Shown: positions 12,028 to 32,085, counted from the first letter of the stretch. The stretch is 64,000 nucleotides of DNA from Limnomonas spitsbergensis (GCA_037349105.1 JAYJMM010000103.1:2976001-3040000); one strand, 5' to 3'. The notes: generated by a model not told the origin, from the sequence alone. Translations and numbers: made by a program.

Positions 12028-12176
12028 TAGATGGGAGAAAAAAAGGAAGAGGGGGCAGGAACAAAAGGAAAGGCCGGGAATGCAAAGAAGACCGAGTCAG
12101 ACACCTGATACACTTGAGCCCTCAACAAAGCCTACAGAACAACAAGAAAAATTCCACAAAAGCAAGCGAATCCCTC

Positions 12177-12205
12177 CCCTGCTTGGCCGCGAGGGCGCCC
12201 CACTG
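12177..12205 (-). repeat. Partial copy of the GGGCGCCC dispersed element
   Basis: CTTGGCCGCGAGGGCGCCCC followed by ACTG and a purine-rich flank (GAGAAGGGAGAAGAGAAG) repeats the outer end of the right arm of the inverted repeat at 11974-12027 in the same orientation. Only the outer part is recognisable. Confidence 0.5.
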
Positions 12206-12900
12206 ATGAGAAGGGAGAAGAGAAGAAACAAAAAGGGGGCAAAAAAATGTCAAATTTCCACATGTACCGGGATGGTACGGCTTGCGAGTCGAAAAGGAAG
12301 ACGGGCGCCAGTCATCATCGGTTTCAGGATTCAGCGACAGTCGCTGTATACAAGCACCCTCTATCCGCGATCCTTACATTATCATTGTTCTTGAAATCTT
12401 TAACTTTGAATTTTGATCGATGCCTTACGAAAGGAAGGCGCCAGACATATGGGGACCCATGATTCTTATCCAGCTGGTAAGCAGCTCCAATTTGATTTCA
12501 TGTCCAACCATGTATGCAAGTGACACGTTGCAATGAATCCCCACCATCCACCCCTGGAGCCAGCCAGCCAGGGGTGCCATGCGACTGGCACCGTGACAAA
12601 CATCCGCATTGGCACATGCAGTTCGAAATCTGCCTCGATATGCAGTGCTCTGTCGTCTAGATTCGTCTCATTGCTCATATCTGCTGTTCGTAGGATATGG
12701 CTGAGGTAAAGAGGGCTGAGTTAGAGAGGGCTGAGGTAAGCCAGGCTTCCCCTCGCTCCTGCGGCATTTCGATGGCGGTCTCGAGCAACTGGTTGGCGCC
12801 TCGCTCCAGATTTCGGAATCCATGATTTCCGTATCCCTGCATGTCCACGTAATTTTTGCGCCCCCTCCTTTCCTGGCCTGATCCATTCCTCACTCTGCAG

Positions 12901-15900
12901 GCGCCCACTGCGGCGGGCGCCTCTTCCGCGTCGTCAGCAATCTCGGTGCTTGGCACGGACATTGAGTACAACAGCAGGTAGGACAGTCGACGACCATTAT
13001 TCCGATAACAGGCAAGGCGGAAGCAGAAGCCGTCAGCTAGAAGCACCTGGTTAGAAGGCATGCATGCATGACTAGATTGGGTTCACTTTCGTTCAGTTGC
13101 CCAATAACATCCTAGTACTGGCACCCGTACGTACGGTATTGCGATGATTTGCCCTGAATTTTGCCTTCGATTATGATTCTGCATTCATATCAATAAACTT
13201 TTCTCTTCCATCATGTCCTGCTTCGCAGTGGGGACCAAACGAACACTCAGAAGCTGCAGGAGATTGTGCAGCAGCAGGTCCATGATGAACAGCACCAGGC
13301 CCTACGTAAGAAGCTAGACACCACAACTAGCATGCTTGCGCTCTGGGAGAAAAAAGCCAAGGGACAGCAGGAGAAGCTGGCGCGTCAGGAGGAGGAGCTG
13401 TCATACTTGAAGGGCCGTGTCAACAAGTTGGAGGAGGAGGCTGCCTCGGCACGGCTGCATGCCATGAAGCGTGTCGGCATCAGCGGCCTGTCACCTGGCA
13501 TGGGGGTACCCTTCGCCAAGGGAGGTAACGGCGACGTGTACGCGCTTGACTTCGAGGGCAAGCCGACGGCGTGCAAGCTCGCTCAGGTGAACAGGCCTGA
13601 TCTGCGCTATCTAGGGTTTTGCTAGGTATTGTTGATACCTTGTTGATGGCAGTTCAGTCTAGTGAAACACTGAAAACAAATGTTAGGTTAATAAGGCTTT
13701 GTGTCAATCGAGGCGGTACCCTCCTCGCCCTGCTGCCCATTGCCTCCCTGCCCTTGCCGCTTGTTCAACTCCCCCCCTCCCACCCTCCTCCCTTGCCGAC
13801 CTAGCCGGGCCAGGCGAGTGTCATTTGGCTTGAGGTGGACATTCTGCAGCTGGCACGTGGCAAAGGCGACCGAGTCCCCCAGATCTACGCGCTGGTTGTG
13901 GACGACTTCCTGGGTCTGACTGATCAGGCCCCCATCATGGGGTACCTGATGGAGCTGATGGATGGCTCAGTCAGGGACCTGCTGGTGGACAGGTAAAAAA
14001 CAGGAACTAAGGTTTTCTCCTCAAACAAAAGCTTGTTGAGCAGTATTACCTCTTGATTTCAGTTTGAACCTGGCCTACTCATGATGGATTGCCACACTCT
14101 CTGTAGTTTCCTTTCCCGTTCATCCGTTTCGGCTGTTTTTCTCGTTCCTTCCCTCCTGAACCTCAGCTTTGGCATAGCTCTCATCCAGCTAGCAGCCGGG
14201 CATGCACGTCCTTAGCGATGTTAGCATTGCCCCCACCCCTGACATGGCATGCTGCATCTCCTCTACTTCGCAGCCCATCACGCACCCCCCGCATGGTGAT
14301 CGACACCTTGCGCAAGTGCGCCACTGCCCTCATGTACTTCCACCGCCACGGCTTCCTCCACTTGGACATCAAGACGTGCAACTTCCTCTTCATGAGGAGG
14401 GTTGACACCAACGGGCAGGAAAGGGTGGTCGTGAAGGTGAGCAGGCATATATACACATTTGTGTGGAGTGCTGCTAACGGTTCAGCTACATTTCAGCTAC
14501 GTTGTGGCCTACAGCCAAGAGGGGGCAAAGTGCAGCATGCCCTGCTGCTTATTGCACAGTGAATGAGCACAGTGAATGAGCACAGTGAATGAGTAACCTA
14601 TATCTTCCGTAAATTATCCAAACCCTCATTCCTCCATTTCTGTTTGACTTGTGCAGCTGGGAGATGCGGGAGCTTCACAGCGCGCTGACAAGGACGGCAA
14701 TGTGCCATCACCCACGGGTGGCACATACATTTACAGCGCCCAGGAATGCTTGGTCGAGGGGAGAAAGGTGAGGGAATGTGTGAAGCTCACTTTATCAGGC
14801 TGGGCCATCTGATCTTCTTAAGCACACATCTAGCACAGCAGACTTTCAAAACAGTGGTGTCATACCAGTAGGCAGGGTGGCATCATGGGTGGGTGGGGAG
14901 ATGCGTGAAGCTCAGAACGGTCGGGCCAGCAATGAGCAGAAAACTGGGGACTGAGTGTCATCAGCACTTGCACACATGTGTTGTCACAACCCCATCCACT
15001 TCCCCCCCTCCAGGTTTCTGCGGCTGCCGATGTCCTGGCATTCTGCAGGATGCTGCTGTCCGTCCTGAACTGCGAGATGGAGCCTTTCTACAACAATCTC
15101 TGCACGGCCATGGCGGCTGGGCAGACCCATGCCGAGGCCATGGAGGACATGATTGCAAAACTCAGGACGGGCTCTGAGCCGGCCCTGTACCTCATCCCAG
15201 CCAAGCTGGCGGCCTTTGGCACCGAGGGTGCTGAGGCCCTACACCGCCTTGTGCACCGTGGCCTGGTGAGGGACCCGAGTCAGCGACCAGGCATGGCAGA
15301 GATTGAGGCAGAGCTGTGCCGCGTCTTGACGGTGCTGCCGGGTGATGCCAGCGCGGCCATGCAGCCTGCAAACCTAATCAACGAGCCTCCCCCGCTGGCC
15401 CAGCACTCAGCACCAGCCATGGACCCAGCATCCATGCCCCTTCTGGACACCGAGCCCAACCTGCTGACCAGGGCCTCAGCACCCGTGCGCCTTCTGGACA
15501 CGGAGCCCAACCTGCTGACCAGGGACCCAACGGCCACCCGATACGCAGCACTGCTGACCAGGGATGCAGCACCGGCTAAGGATCCAGCACCCGGACCCCT
15601 CCTGGACAACGAGTCCTTCCCACAGCATTCCATTGCCGAGGCCCCCCTGACCCCTCTGTTTGAGCTGGCTATGTCGGTGGTGGCGTCTTCGCGACCGCAC
15701 ATGTTCATCACTGTGCCTGGCCTTAAGGGCATTCAGCCCCTCTCTGCATCTCCTGAAGAGGCGTCTGAAAGCCAGGAGGGGTCCTCCGGATCCTCTGTGG
15801 AGACATTCTCTGACCCGAGACAGTGCGAGACTCAGCCTTCTGAGCCGTCATGGGGCAGCAGCCACGAGAATTACAGCAACGCTTCGTCACCTGAGCAGCT

Positions 15901-15943
15901 AGCAGAGTCCCTGCTATGCTTGCTTCTGCCAAACAGGCGGTAG
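12901..15943 (+). CDS. Protein kinase with N-terminal coiled coil (5'-partial model)
   Basis: Six exons join in frame: 12901-12977, 13229-13586, 13814-13992, 14274-14436, 14657-14767 and 15014-15943 (605 aa up to TAG). Introns are GT-AG and all phases agree. The order is a low-complexity start, a charged coiled coil (LDTTTSMLALWEKKAKGQQE region), a glycine-rich loop (AKGGNGDVYAL), the ATP-anchoring lysine in ACKLA, the catalytic loop FLHLDIKTCNFLF, DAG in place of DFG within LGDAGAS, a substrate-side motif YIYSAQE in place of APE, and RDPSQRP near the domain end. The C-terminal ~200 residues are Pro/Ser/Thr-rich with a short repeat. Both catalytic aspartates and the loop asparagine remain, so activity is plausible although the HRD arginine is leucine. 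Exact kinase family and substrate are unknown. The start codon lies upstream of 12901 and was not found. Confidence 0.85.
15410..15625 (+). repeat. Coding minisatellite in the kinase tail
   Basis: Within the last kinase exon the block LLDTEPNLLTR occurs twice, followed by shortened forms (AALLTRD, PLLDNE), separated by Ala/Pro-rich spacers. The DNA repeats are imperfect and keep the frame. They lie outside the kinase fold, in a tail that is probably disordered. Confidence 0.75.
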
Positions 15944-17465
15944 TGGGTGGTGGCAGAGATCCAGTTACAGCCATGCAAATAACACCTACTAGTATGCCTT
16001 TGCTTGAGTGTTAGGTGGACCAATGTGAATTCGCCATATGTGACGTTTCTTTGCGCCCTGCTCCATGCATCATGCTGACATTCTCCATGCTTGTTACTCC
16101 ATGCATCTTATACAGTGCAACATGCGCTTTTGCGCTGTGCAAATTATTCCATGAGTATGCATCATGCGCCATGTATCGCTCGCCAAAGTGATTTCCAGTC
16201 TTTGAGGCAGCGGGGAGTTGTGGCTTGGGCTGCAGCGATTTCGTAAATTCTGATCACCTTGTGACATACTAGTTCGTCCCAGTAAATATCTTATCTGGCT
16301 ACCACTGTATAGCCTGTGTATTTGTGTGAACAATGTATGGACTGGGAAGGGTTGTGTTGGATGATTGTGTGTTATGTTTTCTGAAATTACTGCTATCGTG
16401 AAATACCGGTATGCTAGCTAGGAATCCACTGCCACTCCCTGTTGTCCAGCATGAGCATCATCTTGAATGGGCGTGTATGTTTGATTCCTCTCTCGGTAAT
16501 CTTTTTCCCCCCAGAACATGGGTTGATACTTTTGCCATGACATTTTGCCCGATTTGGTGACACTTGCAAATCTGTCCACGGGTTCCAAGCGTTTATAGTT
16601 GGAGACATCATGTCTCTACCCCGGTATGTATGCTCTGTACTTTTGGTTCTGTACTCCTGGTTCTGTACTTTTAGTTTGGGACTCCTGGTTCTGTACTTTT
16701 AGTTCGGGACTCCTGGTTCTATACTTTTGGTTCGGGACTCCTGGTTTTGTACTTTTGACTTTGTACTGATTATGGGATTGGCCTGTTTTTGCCCCTATGT
16801 TTGTTGACCCCTGGTGTTAAATATTTGTCCTGGGGCCTGCCTGGTGCCAGAAGACTAGTCGGACTTGTAAATTATATTTTCTGACCTTGTAAATCGTCTG
16901 AAAACATCACTGAGTGTCGCCGCACACGACTCCTAAGTAGGGCCACACAGCACCTGAGCCTCCTTTCACAATTTGCTACACCCTTGCTGCTCTGCTGTGG
17001 ACAGTCGGAGGATAAGGCTCGCATGTCAGCTTATATGACTGGCGCCCAAACTTGAGGGAGCAGTGATCAGCTGTTAGCTCAATCTGTGAGCATTTTTATT
17101 TAGTGCACGCCAGGCCACCTTTTGATGGTTGCCGCCTCTGGGCAAAATGGGGCCAAAGTACTGTCCCCCGACTCACACGTTTTTATTCAATGCAGAAGTA
17201 GCTATTTCCCCGAGGCTGCGAGCTGCGGCTGAATGCCACTCCGCCAGCCCCGGCCTCAAGCACAGCTTGCACAATCCAAGCTTACATAGGTTCAATAAGG
17301 AGGACTGGTTTCACACATAGTATTGCAAGCCCACCTGAGAGACCCACCCACCCAACACAAGAGTATTGAGCACCTGGGCTCCCCGCACAAATCTGGAGAC
17401 ATCAGATTTTAAAACGCCCCCGTACACAATTTGTTATTTGCACACATCCTGCACCCTGATGGCCG
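15944..17465. other. Kinase 3' flank, no further gene recognised
   Basis: AT-richer sequence than the coding regions. Two TGTAA motifs, the usual green-algal poly(A) signal, lie at 16866-16870 and 16888-16892, about 920-950 bases after the kinase stop; which one is used cannot be told. The stretch also holds the short tandem repeat at 16625-16760. Confidence 0.5.
16625..16760. repeat. Short tandem repeat of about 29 bp
   Basis: About four to five copies of TTCTGTACTTTTAGTTCGGG followed by ACTCCTGG, with substitutions between copies. It lies in the kinase 3' flank and shows no coding signal. Confidence 0.7.
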
Positions 17466-17469
17466 CAAC

Positions 17470-18053
17470 ATCCTCTCTACTGCCGCTGCTACTCACGCAG
17501 CAGCCGTGTGCCGACAACAGCACCTGCATCCCCGCTGCCACTAATAATGTTGCAGCAGCTGCTGCTGCTGCTGCTGCCACATATCCGCTGCTGTTGCTGC
17601 CGCTGCTACTGCTGCCACTGATTATGTTGCATCAGCTGCTGCTAGTGCTGCCACACATCCCCTGCTGTTGCTGCCGCATCTCCACCATCGTTGCTGTTGC
17701 TTTTTTTTGCTGCCCCAATGTTTAGGATGATCGGATATATGGTTATTGCACATCCTGCTTCCTACTGGCAGCTTCCTCCTCGCTACTTTTGTTGCTGCTA
17801 CTGCTGCTGCTCGTGCTCACGGCACAGTGACAGCAGCTTCATACACCCTGCACCTGCGGTTGCTTCTGCTTCTGCAGCTACATCCTTGCTCTTGCTGCTG
17901 CTGCTGTTGCTACTGCCTCTGCACCTGCATCCCTGCTCTTGCTGCTGCTGCTCATGCTGCAACAATGTTCCCGGTGACAGTAGCTTCATACTCCCTGCTG
18001 TTGCTGTTGTTCTGCTGTTGCTCCTGCAGCTGCTTCCCTGCTCTTGCTGCTAC
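17470..18053. repeat. CTG/CAG-rich tract downstream of MAPR copy B
   Basis: Counterpart of 1-513, with a purer run of GCTGCTGCTGCTGCTGCTGC near 17558. It begins just after the stop codon of the minus-strand MAPR gene, so it is 3'-UTR or downstream sequence of that gene. Confidence 0.75.
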
Positions 18054-21000
18054 TCACGCAGCCACAGTCTTCCCGATGATTGGGTACTTGTTGTTGAACT
18101 TGGCCTCCCAGTCCCGGAGGCTCTCCAGCTCCGTTGGCGACAGGCCCTCCAGGTTATCGTTGCAGTCGCTGACCTCTGTGGACAGGAGCGCAAACGCACG
18201 CGCACACTCGCGGCCGGCGAACGGGTACACGCCTGTCTCAGGGTTCAAGCAGAGGGCGGTCAGGGCTTGGGTTTTAAATGTTGGGGTGTGTTAGCTGGGG
18301 CAGGGTATGGGGGCAGTGCCGCCTCGTCAGGCCTGAGAAGCTTCATGCACTCCCAAGGCGCAGGCGAGAGGGAGCAGACAAATTAGGTCTCTGTTCTTGA
18401 AAGCCCTGAAAGAGGAGTAAATAGGGCTCAGGGGCAGAGGTGTCCTCTAGGAGAGATACAGACTCCAGCCACACACCATTTTGATGCTTGAAGAGGGGGG
18501 GTTAGGGACCTCAGGAACAGTCCCGGCTGTTGTTGTCTTCCGGGTCATATCAATACCAGTACCTGTACAAAGTAAATGTACTTGCGGGTCAACACAAGAA
18601 CCTTTCCGCATCAGCATAAGAAGAATATAAAACTACGCCCTCCTAGGGGCGTACGGGAGGGGAACAGCGAGAAGGGTGCGGGAAGGGAAGGGAACAGCGC
18701 AGCTCGGGGTCACAGCATAAGAAAAGAAAACAGCGAAGGCAGAGCCTCACCATCTGGTCCGTAGAATTGCTTCCCCTTGGTTATGTTGAACACGACACCC
18801 TTGATGGCCAGGTACAGCGGGAGCTCTGGCCGGCTGCCATCATGCCGGGCCAACTCCTCGAGTGTTACCTGCTTCAGAGGCACCACCTGGCCACACAACA
18901 GGGAAGAGGCAGGGCAGGGACAGGTTCATGGTTAAGGCTTGGGGGCCTAAACCATAACAAATGTAGAGGCACCACCTGGTCGGAGGCAACAGGGAAGAGG
19001 CAGGGCAGGTGGCACTAGAAACAGAAGCTCAGAAGCAGTGGTGAGACGGAGCTCGCTCTAACCGGGTCCTGCTTAACACAGCACCGCACCAGCCTCCGAC
19101 CCCCGCTGTTTGATAGCAGGGTGCAGCACAGCCTGCATATTTCTCCTTCCTACGACAATGGGACGCTTTGCTCTGCCTCTCCCCCCCTATCCTGGTGCCG
19201 CATCCTCTGGCCACATGGACAGCAATAGGCTGATAGAGCCTACCACGGAATCGTCCTTTGCAGCCCATGCAGCAGCGTGGGTGATGCCATCGGCGCGCCC
19301 ACATGCATGCAGAACCACCCGCGCCTAACCATGCCCCCTCCCCCCATCACACCTCTCACCTACACAGCACCCACCCACACATCCATTCAACAACCCTGAC
19401 ACACCCATGTCCACACATGCACCCACGCCTGCACACACACAGGCGCCCACATGCATGCAGAACCATGCACCCAAATCCACACACACCCACACACGCAATC
19501 ACTAACTTGCCACTACACCCATTCACCAGTCCTTACCACTTCCCTGTGCCACTAGCACATTCATCCCCCAATCCCCCCACCTGCCCCCCCCACCCACCCA
19601 CACCCCTGTTCCCCCGCCATGCCCCCCACTTAACCCACCCACTTGTCCCCTCCACCCACCCAGCCACCCATCCACCTGTCCAACAGTGTCCAACTTCTGT
19701 ATCTGTGTCATGTCCACCATTGCGGCCTCCAGACGTTGCATCTCCACCTCCCCGAGATCGTGCAGCTGCGCATCCTCACAGTCCGATTCCTTCAGAGACC
19801 CCAGGGCCAGCGCCCGGCTGATCTCCTTGCCGGCATACACGTGCAGCTCCTTGCCTGGTGGCCGTCGCAGGCAGAAGGCGATGGTCAGTTGATGGTCAGG
19901 GTTGGCCCAACCTCTCATACCTAGCCCAAACAGCCAGCCCAACCTCTCTTACCTAGCCTTGACTGCCAGCTCAGCCTCTCTTGGCTAACCCTGACTGCCA
20001 GCTCAGCCTCTCACACCTAGCCCTGACTGCCAGCCCAAACTCTCTTGGCTAACCCTGAGTGCCAGCCCAACCTCCTCAACCTGGACCTGACTGCCAGCCC
20101 AACCTCTCACACCTAGCTCTGACTTCCAGCTCAGCCTCTCTTACCTAGCCCTGACTGCCAGCTCAGCCTCTCATACCTGGCCCTAACTGCCAGCTCAGCC
20201 TCTCTCACCTGGCCCGTACAAATCGGCCTTATTTGTCACGTCAATCACCACACCCCTGTTTTCAAGAAGGGTGGTTTAGCAAGGGTGACAGGCACATCAA
20301 CATCACTATTTAGGGTTTAGGTTAAGTAAGCGCTACATTGTTTTTTGTAGGGAGCTTCGACTGAAAATCCAAAAGGATGAGAGGCAAATCATAATCACTG
20401 TTTACTGCAGGGAGCATCAGCTGTTATTCAGCCAGGCAAATATGGTCTAGTGCGTGATGGAATGAACACTGATCATCATCAGGATTTGGCAGCAGGCATG
20501 GTTGGGGGCAGGAGGGGGGACCTGATGCCCCGAGCTGGCCCATGCAGGCATGCACTGCTTAGCTGCATGGCTTCCAAACCCTACCACCCTGCTGCCCATC
20601 TCCTGATTGCCCTCCACTTTTCCTAGTGCTGCCAGTTCCTTCACTGTCCTCCCCTCTCCCTCCTGCAACTCTTTATGTTTCGTCCTCCGTGAATTTTGCA
20701 CCATAATTGTTTTGCAGCAAGTGAGCTGTTAAAGCTTTCCACTGCTGACATGTCAACGCTCCACACTCCACGGCAGTTTGAAAAGATCAAGAGAACCCCT
20801 GAATTTCGCTTTCTTCCATTCTGGGAAACAGTCGAGACAGCAGCAGTAGCAGTGGCTTAACTGTATGCATGACCGTCTTTTAAGTATTTGGTGTGCATGG
20901 GCTTTGCTGGGTCTAGAGCTGCTTGCTTTTGAGTTTCAAATGTTCAAAACATATCGATTTAAACTGGAACGAGTGTGGGGGAGGGCGCTAGAACGCACAT

Positions 21001-21292
21001 GACAGCCACTAGGATTGTTGTTTTTTGTAGTGGTAGCCTCAGCCCGCTGGAGGTACAGAATTCAAAAAGGCCATGCAGATATGGGGTTGCCGCAGGCGCA
21101 CCTGACAGCCACCAGGATGGGCTTCATGTAGTCATAGCCGCAGTAATACCTCAACGTTTCAGCGGTGATGTCGCCAATCTGGAACTTGGCCTCCTCCACG
21201 GGGGCAGGCTTGGCAGCAAAGATCTGCCACAGGAAGAGCAGGCCCATGCCTACCACCGCGATCACATTGGCCCAGAAGATGTACACAAACAT
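18054..21292 (-). CDS. Membrane-anchored protein with two cytochrome b5-like (MAPR) domains, copy B
   Basis: Five exons on the minus strand, 21102-21292, 20209-20255, 19676-19854, 18751-18886 and 18054-18232, join with consistent phases to 243 aa. Residues 1-27 form a membrane anchor (MFVYIFWANVIAVVGMGLLF and on). Domain 1 has YYCGYDYMKPILVAVRGVVI then DVTNKADLYGPGKELHVYAG; domain 2 has VTLEELARHDGSRPELPLYL then AIKGVVFNITKGKQFYGPDG and VYPFAGRECARAFALL. These are the signatures of the membrane-associated progesterone receptor family, small heme-binding proteins of the ER and plasma membrane. Known members usually have one such domain; two in tandem point to internal duplication. Domain 1 has KELHVYAGKE where domain 2 has the more typical GVYPFAGRE, so the domains have diverged. 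The gene is divergent from DIM1, 422 bases apart. Confidence 0.85.
18628..18720 (+). repeat. Copy of a short dispersed hairpin element
   Basis: Lies in intron 4 of MAPR copy B. It contains CTACGCCCTCCTAGGGGCGT, a hairpin with a TACGCC stem, followed by GAACAGCGCAGCTCGGGGTC. It resembles the elements at 31993-32085, 32335-32412, 32560-32640 and 33708-33790. Copy A lacks it, so it inserted after the duplication or was lost there. Confidence 0.5.
18877..19005 (-). repeat. Two-copy seed of the 89 bp repeat at the MAPR-B exon 4 acceptor
   Basis: GAGGCACCACCTGG occurs at 18877 (the real intron 3 to exon 4 junction) and again at 18966, exactly 89 bases away, each followed by an ACAGGGAAGAGGCAGGGCAG-type stretch. 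On the coding strand this duplicates the polypyrimidine tract, the acceptor AG and the first bases of exon 4. The unit length and sequence match the large array at 1246-7300. Confidence 0.9.
19300..19675. repeat. CCCA/CACA-rich simple-sequence tract in MAPR-B intron 3
   Basis: Runs of CACACCCACACA and CCACCCACCCA on the plus strand between exons 4 and 3. Pro/His-rich translations are compositional. No other feature is seen in this part of the intron. Confidence 0.75.
19905..20215 (-). repeat. Donor-derived tandem repeat (~33 bp) at MAPR-B exon 2
   Basis: On the minus strand the exon 2 end GGGCCAG with its donor GTGAGAGAGGCTGAGCTGGC begins a series of about ten units of roughly 33 bp. Eight keep an AG|GT donor-like junction, with variants GTATGA, GTAAGA, GTGTGA and GTTGAG; two read TTAGCCAAG instead. 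The series fills almost the whole of intron 2 up to exon 3 (19854). Confidence 0.8.
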
Positions 21293-21714
21293 TCCGCTTC
21301 GGTTTCGTGTTAAGCTTTCTGTTTAGGATACCTAAGCCGAGGTTTTGTCGCCTTTGGCGCAGGCTGGGGAGGAAGGGCTAGCCAAACTGACGGCAGAGCT
21401 GATCGAAGCCAGTTTTGCTTTCCACTATGGAGGAAGCAGACCAAGGAAACTGATTGTGCTGAATGGAAGGAAGAGTGGGACGCTGCAAATCGCGGCCTCA
21501 GGAATACGTCACTGTAAAGTGCGTCCGTCGCGAAGCTGACGCCTTCGCCAGACGGGTTGCAATGGCCAATGGGGTTGCAATAGTGTGAACTTGGTGTGAA
21601 CATACCTCGTTTGTCTGCTCTTCGATGCCTCACCACTTTCAAGCCCCGCGCCAAGTGAAAGAGCCACCACTTGCGCCGAAGTATTAGCCCCTTCTATATT
21701 TCAACCGCGTAGCC
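21293..21714. promoter_or_regulatory. Shared divergent 5' region of MAPR-B and DIM1
   Basis: 422 bases separate the two start codons, which point away from each other. The stretch holds both 5'-UTRs and presumably both core promoters. I see no clear TATA box. The role is inferred from the head-to-head layout. Confidence 0.45.
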
Positions 21715-29764
<8,050 letters not shown>

Positions 29765-31975
29765 TCACAGTAGAGTCTGCGATGCCGATTTTAGTTTGAA
29801 TTTGAACGTGAACACGCCAAGTAACAGCTCTGCAAGGGAGCAGCCCTTTAACTACAGATGTGAAATCTGGGGGTGAAACGGCCTGACTGGCAGTTGGGAA
29901 TGTTGAGGGCGCTCTCCGGAGGTTGCAATTCAAATAATGTGCTGGTATATTTGCTATCCGGTACAAGTTCCCCCCTCCCAATTGAATGCCGCACATTTTG
30001 CATGCTTCAATCATTCTGACAATCTGACATGCATTCGCATTCTATAAGGTTTTGATTTATAAATCCTCGACTATGCTTAGAAGATGTGGACATACCATTT
30101 ACCTTCAGGGCCCAGAGTTCATTGACCAACACGAACGCTGAACTGTTTAAAATTGCCACTATGTTGTATCTGTTGACGCAAGTGCTTTTGGGTCAAAAAT
30201 GTCCCGATCGGTATCTCGAGCAGAGCGCTACTACGGCCTCAGATGTTATATAGATGAAGTGAAGCTTGAAGGCTGCCATGAGCATTTCCGTGAGGCTGAC
30301 GAAGAGGAACTGGAGGTGGGTGGCTGGAGGTTCAAAAATTATACATACTGCAGGTGGGATACATCAGTGTAACCCTCTGGTGTATACACGAAACTGCCAA
30401 CGCCTGAGGTCAATGCTGTACATGGCCATACTCACTCCACATACACCGGGGCTCTGCACAGACACGTCAGCATCAACAGCAATGAATGGTACAGGGGAGT
30501 AACCTGAGGGGGTAACCGATTTATTTCCAGAGGAAAGATCAAGCCTCCCCAATGACAAGCCACCGTGACAATAAGCAACCTTTTGCAAGGAAAGATGTTT
30601 TCAACTCTGGAGGCTCAACTGACAACTATCTACTATCTCCTCACTCCAGTACATCAGGATGGAAATATTTGTCCTCTAGGTCGACCTGAGGGCAGGTCGC
30701 CCAATTATTTCGAGCTCCTGTGCCCCATGTGATACTGTATGTACTGTACTCTATTCTGAATCCGTTGTTTCGAAATCAGCCACAGAACGATCAGCTGACA
30801 ATCCTGACAACTAACTTGAATCTCATACATGGCAGGGCTCGGAGCTACGCTAAACAAATCTACTGATACTCACCAAGTCACCAAGGCATGTTGAATTGCT
30901 GCCCAGTTAAGCCAGCAGAAAACAACACACAGCCATAGCTGCTGCCACACCTGCCTTCCTGAACAGGCAAGTTGCTGCAATTTCGACACAAATAATGGCT
31001 TGGGTAAAGAACAGGAAGTACAGAAAGGTGAAACCTGCACCCTGCACCCACATTTCTCCTACATGCATGGATGGGTACCCCTTCAAGCCTTCTGTGAGGA
31101 GACCTGGAGCTTGCCAGGCCCCACACTTGGCCAGTCCTTGCAAGTTACGTCTGATCAGTCCCCGGATGATTTGGACACAACCGGGTCGTCTCCCTTAGCC
31201 CCCCTGAGTGCATCCAGAACGGGACGCGGGCGATTGATCACATTTTTAAACGGCCGCCCGCCACTCGGCGACGATGGTGGGGACGCTGATTTCTCGGGCT
31301 CCTCCTTCGATGAGGGGGAGGTCGGCTCCTTGTCCCCCTCCTCCTCCTCACCACCCTCCTTGCCCCCCTCTTCCTTTTCCTTGCCGGAATCTGATGGCTC
31401 TGAGGAGGAGGATCCATCTGGGCACTTGGCTGCGCCAGTGCCCCCAGCGTAGGGGGTGCCACACTCTTGGAGCCTGTCCCGAGGGAGGGTGCACACAGTG
31501 TTGTACTGGTGTGAGAATACGTAGTGTGTGCAAAGTTTTACGGTCCATCAGGGCACCACATAAGAATATAAGATACACAGGATGCGTGCCAGCAGACCGG
31601 AGGAAGCACTGAATGATCTGGTGTACCGTAAAACGGGATAGGGTCTGCGGACCCCTGCTGAGAAGTAATATATTAAATTCGTCGCGCAGGTAAAATGTAA
31701 CCTACTCCGCGCACGTGCAGCTGGAATTTATTGATATTTTGATCTGGAAACACGAATCCGCGCACCCCCTAAAATAGGTGTTGATTATTATTCTGTCGCG
31801 CACACCACTCCGCGCACCTCCAAAGAGAATTAATCAAACAATGAGTCAAGCTGGTATGGTCATGAAGGCAACAAAACTACCACTACAGCCACGCTTCTCT
31901 CCTTGAGTCACAAGAGCTGTAAAGGCTAATTTTGTTGTGGGTTCAGCTTTCAGGCTTGGATCGGATCGGACAGTG
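29765..31975. other. No confident gene between DIM1 and the 32 kb repeats
   Basis: AT-richer sequence. A long frame at 31000-31452 (plus) is Ser/Pro/acidic-rich (SLSPSSSSPPSLPPSSFSLP) and also open on the other strand, so it is not called. 31660-31830 repeats TCCGCGCAC three times. 31510-31600 shares TTTTACGGTCCATCAGGGCA-like sequence with 38520-38560. Confidence 0.5.
31510..31600 (+). repeat. Dispersed fragment similar to 38515-38600
   Basis: GCAAAGTTTTACGGTCCATC then AGGGCACCACAT here matches GAAGTTTTTACAGTCCATCA then GAGCATCACAT near 38525. The second copy lies just downstream of the LINE 3' part, so both could be ends of the same retroelement family. That link is inference. Confidence 0.4.
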
Positions 31976-31992
31976 TGAAGTATGCCTTGCTA

Positions 31993-32085
31993 GCGAAGAA
32001 AGAAGGCCACGCCCTGTGGGAGGCGTGAGAGTTAGGGTAGCAGCGCAGCCTGGGCCGAAGCCACATCCGCGCCGTTGCCTTGCTA
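31993..32085 (+). repeat. Short dispersed hairpin element, copy 1
   Basis: AGAAAGAAGG, then hairpin CCACGCCCTGTGGGAGGCGT with a CACGCC stem, then GAGAGTTAGGGTAGCAGCGC and AGCCACATCCGCGCCGTTGC. It matches the copies at 32560-32640 and 33708-33790 in the same orientation. Confidence 0.6.

Noticed and set aside
31000..31612. Ser/Pro/Glu-rich protein on either strand
   Set aside because: Both strands are open over the same GA/CT-rich stretch; no domain and no consistent splice partners.
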